Positions 50,401 to 62,400 of a DNA stretch of 64,000 nucleotides are shown in pieces. The notes under the pieces were generated by a model, which searched no databases, was not told where the DNA came from, and was given only the letters and a program-made list of their open reading frames with translations. The translations under genes and the position numbers were made by a program. Source of the stretch: Phoronis australis (Eukaryota; Phoronida; Phoronidae). How positions within the stretch are numbered: position 1 is the first letter of the stretch; each line of letters starts with the position of its first letter. The DNA lies in the NCBI GenBank assembly GCA_002633005.1, contig NMRA01000452.1, forward strand, positions 1-64,000. Reading direction: 5' to 3'.

Positions 50401-53400
50401 CGGAACATACTTGTGTGCCGACCGAGCCAAAAGTATGCCATTAAATTGGTTGCTTTAATTCAAATAGTGAAAATGAAACAGTCTTTGTAGTGATGGTTTA
50501 ACCAAGTCAATGTGTTCACAATGTTTTGTTTGTTCATACCACACTGGCTATATACAGATTAGTGCTACCAGGCCGTTATTGTTCCAGAATTTCTAAGAAT
50601 AAATATCAAGTCATAAGACTTTTAGGATCAGTGTACAAAACTGACAATCCCAGAATGCAGTGTTTTGTGCTGGTCTTTTTGTAATTTGTTTTCTTTAGTT
50701 TGCCCATCAGTAAAGGCATTGAAGTTGCTATGTCTCATTAAAACCATAAATATTTAAATTTGTAGCAAGCGCCACCTAGTGACTTCCTGGAGCACTGTGT
50801 GAGCAGGTGTAATTTAGAAAAAAAAAAAAACAATTTTTAAATAATGCAATTTTGAAGAAAACTCCAAAACTGATACACTTAAAAACAGTGTGAACAAATA
50901 GAAGACCTTTAAGTTAGTAATTCCAAATATTATGTAATCGTTATTTGATAGGGAAATGAACAAATAGTAAAAACTGTACAATGTTTTTATTAAGGTAACG
51001 ATGTCATATTATCATACTCATTTACATAAAAATAGTCTCTCAATACGAGACTTTTGCAAGATTGTAATGATAACTGGATCTCTGATGGTTTCTGGCACAC
51101 CGGAAGACCTGGGGTTTGTACACTTGTACTTCATTTGCATTTTCACAATTTAATGAGACATAGCATCTTTAACTGTTTGTGTAGGTTGATATTTATTTAT
51201 TTCATCATCAGCCATTGGCTAGAACTGTACAGCGTAGTATCTGAAATTTGTTTGGAAGCATAGAGCTGAAATACTTTGTAAGTGAAGCAATGCTCATGGC
51301 AATATTTTGATCATCTATGAATGATTTTTTTTCTATTTGTTGTTGTAAGCTAGTCTTTTCCTGTCAATTTGCAATTCTAAATGTAGGTGGGCAGATGGTT
51401 CGCCTACGGACATGATCAACTGGTCGGAAAATGAACCTAATGATGTGATTGGTGGACAGAGTTGTGTGGATCTGTACATCTTCAATGGTAAGACAAGGCA
51501 ATGGAAGTTGCTTTTCAAACTTCTTATTAAGTTTTCACGAACTAGTGACGTGTTCACAGACTAGTGACGTGTTCACGGACTAGTGACGTGTTCACGGACT
51601 AGTGACGTGTTCACGGACTAGTGACGTGTTCACATCCGCTACTCTAGGTTGACTCACTCTTTTTTCAAATTCAGTACAAGAGTCACATAATGCTCTCTGT
51701 GTATCTGTTGTTCACTTACTCCCTCTATGGGCCACAAGTGAAGTTTGATGATGTTACATTATTGCATGAAAATAAAGCCAGAAAAGTTTAATGTTGTGCT
51801 GGTTTGGTGTATACTTGGCAGATATCACGTAAAATGAATTAATATTATTATCATTATTACTATTGTTGTTGTTTTTAGCGATGTAATCAGCCGTTGAAAA
51901 ATCAAAAAATTGTGCAAATTCTCAAAATTAAAGAAAAAATGATGTAATTAAGCTGATGAAAGTATCAGAAGTCCCGTATCATGTGCACTGGCTTCTGTCC
52001 GATGTCTCAGGTCATTGGAATGACGACAACTGTGGCGAGAAACTGGGTTATGTCTGCCAGCGCCCTCTAGGGGGGCATCCGACCAGAACCGTGCCAGCAA
52101 CGACCATCAGCCCTGGCTTCTGTCCGCTTGGCTACACTGCTGTTGGTGAGTTGTCTCCAGTAAATTTTCTGATCATCGTGAAAATGCCATAAACAGCCAC
52201 AAAACTGACTAAAACAGCTTCTTGATTCACCCTTGCCAGCCGCCATACTCTTTTGTGAATCAGCCACGAGTGTCCAATTAGAGGTGAAATGCGACTATTT
52301 CCAGTTGATTGCCTTGACGACTTCCAAGGTCATAAACCAATCTCAACTGGCAAACACTTGTTACTATTTTACTTTCTATACTAGGTTGAATTGAGTTCTT
52401 ATAACTTTCTGACTTTGTTTGCTACCTTTTCCTGTCATAGTCAGAAACTAGTCATGCTCAGGGCTGCCAACTGCTATGTTCTTTTTAGTAGCTAAAATCA
52501 CTATGTACAGCCTTCCATGGATTTTGAACATTTATTTATCTTCAAAAAATATAGCACTGAAAATAAAAATCCACTGAAAATAAAAGATGTCTTAAAAGTT
52601 TAAGAGTTTTGAAGCATCGCATCGGCAACAATCGAAACACCAGAAAATGACGGATTATCCGAGAGTGTAAGATCTGACCAATAAAATCCTGAGTAATGAA
52701 ATTTACATTGTACAAGATTTCTCTTTCATGATTGGCCAATTACAGTTCATTTGTGATAGATTGACCAATGGAAATTGTGCTTAATTGACTTTGCATTGTG
52801 GAATATTGTCTGCTTTGCATTGTGGGATATCATCTCCTTTTGAAGTCGCGCCAAAATATCAAAAGTGGAATTTCGAAGATGAACATTCTGAGGAATTGGA
52901 TTAAATTTAGAAAACAAGTAAAAGAATTCACACCATTTTATCACATTGACTCAGCAGTGAGAAACCCACCTCCCCCCGGGTTCCTGCAACATCAGCATGG
53001 ATCAATAAATTACAATGGGATATCGAGATTTCTTGGACTGTGGTCTGGTAGCGAGAAATCAACCTTACTGGCAGCAGGAGCCAGAAAACTATCAATGTGA
53101 TGAGCTGAGTTTTACGTAATGTTGCTTTTTAGTAAAACACAGTTTGAAATCGTTGTTTTGAGTGCATCACACCAATGTTTGATTGAAGTGCAACCTTTAT
53201 GTTGGATGTCGTACAAGTTTTCACATGCAACAAAGGGATTGTGGGTGTAATGGGTTGGAGTTCTGTGTGAACCCTTTCTTCATACAACTGTTCCAGTAGG
53301 TCTGTGTTGGTAAACACAGCTTAACAAAGGCTTTATGGTCCCAGCTAAGAAGATAAGTTTTATTACCCCCTATGGATAGCTGCTAAGAGAACTCGCATTC

Positions 53401-56400
53401 ATCCCTAAGCACATACAGTAGAGCAGTCATGTTAACTTTAAGTTACAAAAACCTTAGTTTGTAAATTTTTGAAAATAGACTATAGGCAAACATTCATATA
53501 CGGACCTTTCAAAAACATCCAGTGAAAAAGAATAAATGCCCAGACATATTTTTGGAAATGGGGGGTTATTTTCGGGAACCGTGTTGAACATTTTTGATGC
53601 AGTTTTAAAGCAAATAATTATCATATTTCACTCAAAACTGTTTTCAAAGTACATGAGAGTGAGCAATTGATCGTGGAGTTCTGAAATCACATCAGATCTG
53701 TTTTGACTGATAAATGTTGTAAGGTCAGCCACACTGAGATGAGACTGCCACCAAGTAGCACGTTTCTACTAAAGGCAAATGGAATGCTGTTCAACGAAAC
53801 TTGCCTATTTTGACTTATGGAACACTTTGAGAACAATTTCAGTTCATTGAACCTACGTGTAGCCATAAATTGTTCTCACCATCACTTAGTTGTGATTGTA
53901 TTACTGCCAAATTGCTAGTAATTGTAGACAATTTGACAGTGTTGCTTCTAGCTAAATTGCATTTCTTTTTGAATGGCCAGACTTTGTTGCTAAGGTTACA
54001 TGTCGAACATATATTATGTTCTTGTTTATTGTGCAATAAAGGTTTTCACCGAATGTTTCGGGCATTTGTGTTGGCCGCTGAGGTCCTCCATAAGTTTCAT
54101 GTTTCGGGAACACCGGTGACAAACTAAACAATTGCTTTCAGAATTGTTATTTTGTAACTCATGTTTGTGTTTGGTTTGGTAATTTTATTTCCGAGTCCAT
54201 TCTGTATCAAAAATGAAGCTGCGCTGCTGACAATGTCTGCGGTTTGCTATAAACATTTTGATATTAATTGGTTCGCTATGAGCAGTAGAGGCACAAATTG
54301 GCCACGATTAGACCCAAGGTATGTGACATTAACCCTGGGTATGTGACTCTAAGGGGGTTATACCCAGGGTAAGCGACATTAACCCAGGGTTTGTGACATT
54401 AACCCAGGGTATGCGACATTAACCCAGGGTATGTGGCACTAAGGTGACTGAGGCTACTACAATAAAACAGGCTGCTTATTGTGTTGTTCTGTAATACATA
54501 AGGTTAGTTATGGCGAGATTAAAGGCTGGGCCACCCTGAAAGTATTAAGCTGAAAAGAATGTCCCCTTAATTTGGACTGTTGTTTGCACAAGGATTGTTT
54601 TCACATTAAACTTAGCTGTGAGGCTTCAGTGGAACTACGTCAAGCTCTGGAAAATTTATAGCACTGAATTTGTATTTGGCAGTGAGATGAAAAATAAGTT
54701 GGGGTAATAAAATATTGTTGTTAAACTGTGGTGCACAATTTGATGTTATTTATAAATATTTATTTAAAAGTGGCTAACCTATTAGTGATACCAGTGTTCT
54801 TCCCCAGGGGGCGCTGTTATCTCTCCTCGCCGTTAAGTGACTTACATTAAGAGTAAGTGGATACTGTTAAGGAAAATTTCTGTAAATAGCCTGACATAAA
54901 ACCGTTAAAATGTTGGAGTAATTAATTTAGTCAGATTTAAACAATTTCTTGTACATTAACTTGTCAAAGCTCTGAGTGTTGTCCAGTTTGTACTCAGTGG
55001 AATTCACTTAGTAACCATTCATCAGGTAACCGGTGCTTTGTGGTGAAAAGCAGTGCTAACGACAAGCTCAACTGGACCGAGGCCATGGCTGCCTGCCGAG
55101 CAGCTGGCGACAAGCCTGGCTTTGACATGGCATCCATCACCAGTCTGGAAGAACAAGGTAGGCTTGATGATTGGCACATTATACATGTCTTGCTTGCACC
55201 GTCATTGCTTAAAGGTATAGACCCACACTTCCCCATGTTCACCTTTGCAGGTGTTCATAGGGTTGCACACCCTGAACTCGTCTATAAGCAAATATGGGGG
55301 AATGCTTGGCTGCTAACATCATTCTTTGACGAAAGATCTCGTCGATCCCATAATTTGTTTCGCAAAACTTGTGGTGGACGGACACACTTTTTGAGATGTT
55401 CACTAATTACAGAGGCAAATGGATCCCCTCCCCCACTGCCTGATGGTCACAGAATGTGCCAAAAAATAATCCCCAGATATTTGTAATCGTGTGGGTGCTT
55501 TGCTTCTAAGAAACCGTGATTTTTCACAGAAGTCGTTGCAATTTCCTCAAATATGAATTTTTTTTACGAAATTTTGCACATTCCGTTTCTTCATTGTAAT
55601 ACCTGGAAGAGCATGTCTATCCTTTTAGCATGAGAACTCCACTGGTAAGGACAAAGATTTCCATTATTCCTAACAAACAGAAGCCTTGATTTTTGACTGG
55701 TGAGTCTTCACACTAAAGGCCCTTTTAAGAAAATCCCAGACACACTTTTCTAGCAAATAGAATACCTAAAGGAAAAAATTTAAAGGTGTCGTGCAAAAAA
55801 TTCATCTTTTTGGAAATGATGACGATTTGGTGAAAAACCTAATTTATTTAAGAACACATGGTCACATGAGCCAATCAAGGAAAGATTTATACATTAAGCC
55901 CAATTCTCACTTTCTACTCGTAGAAAAAAGGTAACTGTCACAATCTAAATTTGAAATATTTGGTTAGTTGCACAAACTCACATTAACCTTTATGCCCAAA
56001 CTGTGGAGTGTTCCAGAAGCTTGTTTACACTGAAACAACATTATTAACTTGGATATTGATACAAAGTTCAACATAACCGCAGTAAATAAGCGAACACTTT
56101 CTGCATATTCATTACGCAAGTCTTAACTCTAGCCAGAGGGCTATACAGTCTTCACTTTAGCCAGAGAGCTGAACACCACAGACTAGAAGCAGAAAAAAGC
56201 AAACAAAACTGGCTTCATTCAATCTTATCTTATGTGCAAGACAGTGCCGTTTCACATTAAGTGCCATAATGCAATCTATATTTACGCACGTATGCCAAAT
56301 CAATTCAAATTCCAAACAGATATGAGATCCAAGGTTGTATATTATGACAAAGGACAATTCTACAGATAACGTGAAACTGTTATTGAGAAGGTGAGTGACA

Positions 56401-59400
56401 TTGGTAAAGACAAAGCTCTTCTAATAACTTAAAAGTTAAATGAATTTGTGACGTCTTTGTATTGTTCTTAGTGTGCGGCTTCCAGGTCGTTAACACTGGT
56501 TCATTAACTGTTGCTTTACTTAATGACTTGTAGTTTCTCATCAAAGCATCTATTGTCTTTTGGATATTAACTAAGAATCAGTCTATGGATGGCTTTGCCT
56601 GTTTCTCGGAATGAGGCTGATGACGAAAAGTCAGAAAACCTGTCTTCAACTCGAAGCTAAAAGACAGAAACCCATCGCCTGCTTGGGAGCAGACTAAATC
56701 TTAAATCAAAAGACAAAAAATCAACTTTTGGCTACAGTCTCTTTGATAAGCAGTCCTCTGAGCTGATGTGATGTACTGTCATAATTTGAACTAGAGAGGG
56801 TGTTGATTTCTATTTTTCTGCAAAAGGTGATCTTTTTTTAAACAAATACATGCTGCACATTAGTACTGTTGTTTATTGTGCAGAGTTGATTGCTGTGAAA
56901 GGTAGTGACATGAGACCAGTTTGACAGCTATAAGTGTGCGGCCTCATTCCAATATTGATAGTTGTGTTAGTATGGGAATGAAAAATGACAGCGTACATCT
57001 TTAACGAAATGATGCTAAACTGACCTGTCATTTCAATTCAGGGAATTTTTTCACCATTTTCTGCCTAGGCACTTTTATTTTTTCACTGTTTTCTCTTAAT
57101 TGGCATACTACACTTCTGCCTACTTAAAAAATATTCGACAAATTGCTCCTAAATCATCTCCATCTGCGCAGTCTGGCTAACTATGGAACTTAAATTTGAG
57201 TTTGATATACCGGTACTGCTACATTTTAGACAGACAGTCAGTGTAAATTGCTTCGTATCTTATTGTTTTCTGGCTTCAGTCGTCATTGTCAGTGTAGAAA
57301 GATAATAATTTGAACGGACTGTGAATCTCTGTTAGTCCCAAACTGGTATGAGTTGCTGCACAATGGATAATTATGTTCTATCTTTCAAAGGTTAGAACCA
57401 AACTTCTTTGAACAGATTTTACAACAATGGTGCAGCTTTACACATAGTAGTGAGGTGCATACTTAACACCCACCAGTAACAATAATTTTTCTCTGTTGCT
57501 TTGTTCCTCAGCCCAGGTGACCCTATTGATGCATGGCATCACCGACGATGTCTGGATTGGGCTCAGCGACCTCGACTTCCATCATAAGTTCCTATGGGTG
57601 GACAACCAGCCAGTAGATGTCACCTATTGGAGTAAGGGTCAGCCGGACGGCAAGAGTTTTGGTGCTAGCGCCTCTAAGCAGGTAACACAGGTTCTTCATG
57701 TTTTAATTAATGAACAAGTTTCCTTGGCAGGCATTTATTTAAATCTGCTTACTACTAGTTATACAAAATATCCTGTGTAACCCTCCTGTTGATTGGCTGT
57801 GCCATGAATTTTACTCTCAAAACAAATCCTTCAGGACATCAGCATGGAGGCAGATGTGGAGTCAAATATATAAAAAATAAACTAAGCTTGCCATTAGGGG
57901 GTGCACCAGTTGTCTGGTCCATCCAAAAATCACTAACATCGGCAGCCAGCTTCATAGGAACACACTTCATAGGAACACATTTCATAGGAACACACTTCCA
58001 AGTTTCGTGATGCTGCAAGCAGTTTAGGAGATACACCTGGGGACTCCAGATGCCCATACTGAGACTACAGGAATATGCATGCACCCACATGATGCAAGAC
58101 TGCTAACTGTTATTCCTATTCTACGTACTTTCAGAACCTAACAAATCGCTACGTACTCATTTTTTTTTCAAATGTTATGGATTTTGAGCATTTATTTTTC
58201 TTCAAAATAAAAACAGATGAAAGTTGAAAATATCTTCTTTAAAACTACCAATGTTGTGACGTGCCACATCAGAGAAGATCGAGACAGGAAGTAGTGGAAA
58301 GCGAGGGAAATTGTCGAGAACACAGGATCCAACCAGTAAGACCTATCATGAGTACCAGACAGTGTAGAATGCAGTTTGCATACAAAATTTCCCTTTTGTG
58401 ATTGGTCAGTTGCATTTTTTTGTAAAGGACTGGCCAATGAAAAATGCGCTTACTTGGTTTTGCATTGTGGGATGTCGTATACTTTGAATATGTGTTAGGA
58501 TGTCGAGAGCAAAATATCAGAAACAAGTACACCAATGAGTTTAAAAAACAGGAATTAAAAATAAATGGGTTTAATCACACTGTCTGCAACATTGAGAACC
58601 CTGACTCCTGCAACACCATTATGAATCGGGAATTATGAGATATCGGGATTTGTGGCACCGTGATGGTGTGGGAAGAAATCAACCATGCCAACAGCAAAAG
58701 CTGAAAAGCATCAACGGGATGAGCTGAATTATTATGTAATGTTCCTCTTTTAGTAAAAAAACGATATGAAATTGAAAATTGTTGTTTTGATGTGTATCGA
58801 TCCGTCTTGCGATTGGAACTTGAACTTTTGGAAATCGGACAAGCTTTCGCTGGCAAAATACGGATTTTTAACATGAAGAATACAGAATATGTCCTGAAGG
58901 TATTGGCAGCCCTGACAATATGTAATGTCGGTGCATAAAACTAGTTGTTTTGGTTCGTGTTTCGGGTGAAGTCTTTGAGTTTGTGTTGATAACTACACTT
59001 CATGATACCAAGGACAGAGTGAAGTTTATTGATTGGTTCAAGGAAGATCAGTCATGGCTTCTAACTGTATTTGCTCCTGTTTGAAGTTGGCAATTTCAGT
59101 ATGATCTCAATAGTGTTGCATAGATCTATAAAACTGGGTCAAAGGTCAGAGTTTCTAATGTCGTATGCTCCATGCTGTAGTTGTCAAGATAACATGATTG
59201 TCCTTGATTGTTCAAGCTATGTCGGTTACAATGAAGCTGGATGTTTGGAAATGATTTTCATTGAATGTTCAATCACTAGATCAAGTGCCATACGTGCATT
59301 CTTTGTAGGACTGTGCTGTGTTGCTTGTCAAAGACCAAAAGGCGGGTGAATGGGCAGACACTGACTGTTCCTCCAGGCGGGGCTACGTCTGTGAGGCTGT

Positions 59401-62400
59401 AAGAGGTAATGTCTCAGCTACCATGTTGCTTACAGTGCTCAGTTTAGCGCCATCTTGTCATCACTGATGTTTCACAGTTCAACCACATTCTTGTGAATAT
59501 CTGTCAAACGCTGCACATTCGGCATTGTGATATTTTCGCCATTCCTTGAACAGTGCACACCAAAAATGTCCCAGAATTTCACTGTTGTGGAGACTGAGAG
59601 CAGGCAGAATTCATTATCATAGTAGTATTTGCTAACGATAATTTTCAAAGTTAATTCATCAATGCACTAAATTTGATGATCATCCAATGCAAAAAACACA
59701 ACTATCTCTTTTCTATTCGAACTTGTTTCAATTCATGTTAAAACTCAACAAGATCTTGACCCATGTTTCTCACACTTTTCATTAAAATTGTGGCAACTTG
59801 CAACTTAATTGTCATAATAAAAATGCACTTTGTCAAACAAAAGGAAGAATTTAAAGTGATGTCAATTACACTAAGTGTTTATTTGAGAATGGGATAGCAA
59901 ATTAATTTGTGGCTATTTCCACAAAGTGCGTGGAGCAACACCTTTTGCTGGAACTGAAATGGGCTCCAGTTGAAAAAAATAGATAAATATAGTCACGGTT
60001 TTGTGCATTAATACCTTGTTGAATATCAATGTTGTCTAGTTCATTTTGAAAACGTCTGTATAAAATATTGCAAAAGACATAGAACGGATTTTTGGTGTTG
60101 TATGGTTTGCAGACGTTACTAATGTTCACCCATCTATGGAGCCAACCCCTGTCTGCCCAGAGGGTTACCGAGCCCTGGCTGAAGGCTGTTATCGTTTGGA
60201 CACAACACCACAGACGTGGACAGCTGCCCGCAAGTCATGTCAAGACCATGGTGGAGAACTTATGTCAATCAGCAATGGCTATGAAGAGGCATTGGCTGTG
60301 CTGATGACATTACAAGCTGACGTCATGAACCCTGTATGGATTGGACTGTCCAAGATGAAGGTGTGTTATGTTATGGTGTAGGCATTGGATCTACTTTTTA
60401 CTGGGAAACATTCATTCTTGTAATTTGCTTTTTGTCAACACAGTGCTTTAACAACGCCTAGGCATTCGTATTTTTGGCTTTCAAAAAGAATGATCAGATC
60501 TTGTGTTTGTGAGAACTGGCAAATCTTTGTTTAAGGTATTTGCTCACAAAATTCTGTTGGTCTATTGAAACCAACTTCTGGCCCATTTACGTTGGCACAA
60601 CATCTCCGTCGGGCATTTCACCAGTTATCTTCAGGTGTTACAATGTTCTTAGAAGAACAATGACTGTGTGTGTTTTGGTTAGAAACTGTGAACAACTGAC
60701 TGTTATTGACTTCTGGTGGTCTGAGATATATTGTATTTCGAGGCCTGGAGTATTGAGTAACTGAAGTGCACAACCTTTCCACTACTTTAACAGAACAATA
60801 AAGACTTCAGATGGTCTGATGGGTGGCCTATGATCTTCAACAAATGGGGTCGTCATAGTTCTTCATCGTCTACGTCAAACCAAGACTGCGCCGCACTCAC
60901 CATCAGTAGAGATCGAGACGAGTGGATAAAGACAAGCTGTACTAACAAATATGCCAGTGTCTGCGAGATCAATCATGGTAAACTAAAACAGTTTATGCTA
61001 CGTTCAGGGCTTGGAATTTTCCTCTTTTACGAAGATTTTCTCTTTTTTATTTTGATTTCCTCTTATTTAATTTCTGATTTCCTCTTATTTAATTTCTAAT
61101 TTCCTCTTTTTTCGTCTATTGTCATTGTTTAGACTTTATTCATGCAAAAACATTAATCTCACTTATATTTTACAACGCAAACAACATTTCTGTCGCACAA
61201 ACCTTTTTATTTGTGGAACGATCCATCACCTGGGAAATTTTCCTCTATTATGTCAGCAACGCCGCCGCCTTACCCAACCGAGGGTCCAGGGCAGTGCCCC
61301 AGCGACCAGTGGCACTCATTTGCCGGTCACTGTTACTACCTGGACATGAACAGGTACAGCTCGTGGGCAGAGGCAAGCTTCACCTGTACTTACCTGGCCT
61401 ACGGAGCTACATTGGCCAGTATCACTAGTGTGCAGGAGCAGGATTACATCCTGGGCCTCATAAACAGCCTGTCAACATACCGCACAAGTCTTTGGATCGG
61501 GATGCACCGTCGGGCCGATCTACTAAGTAAGCACCAAAAACCTGACCTCAGTGTCATTGCGAGCAATCAAGCTGATTGTTACCTCTGAGCTAGATAGAAG
61601 TTTGTTATCTATACTGCTGCCATCTATTGTTATTGCCATCTGACACCGTTGCACTCAAAATGTTTCACAGTTCTTCTAGGGACCAAATGGAGTTGATCAA
61701 TTGTTGATGTAGTCAGATACTCCACTATAAAGTCATTCTACTTCATTTTGAATGTGCCCCCCAAAATGGCTCTGTATTGGGCTTCAAAGAAATTTGTTCA
61801 CGTGTATGATAATTTACTGGTAATTCGAAAATAAATTGCAGCTAAGCAGTAATAGTGTTTCCTCACTGCATAGATAACTATTAATGCTGTCTCTACTCCT
61901 GCACAGACACGTTTGTTTGGGACGACCAGAGTCCTGTGACTTTCACCAACTGGCGGGCTGCCAACCCAGTCACCGTCCGTTACCGTAGCGATAGTGGTGA
62001 GAACTGTGTCCAGATGAGGCTCTCTGGTGAATGGGAGGACGTTCGTTGCAGCTCATCTCAGGGATATGTGTGCAAAGTGCCAAAGAGTAAGTCCATAGGA
62101 AACTCCCTTCAGATCCCTTTTATTTGTTTCTGGTTTATTCGTGGTATTAAAAGTGTTCTCCCACTTGGGTGTGTCTTGAACTATTTTGAACCTATATGAA
62201 ATGCCTCTATTGTCGTTAGACTTGGTGTAAGGGGAACAATCTTTGTTTCCATCAGTGTTCAGAATAACTCTGCAATAGTGTAACCACTAGCTGTTCTCTA
62301 TTAGATTTCCCCTGAAAGCTGTGTTTTCCCATTGTTCAAACTAGTTTGACTGAAAATCGCATGTTTTATACCTTTCAGTCAACTTGGGTAATCTGGTTTA

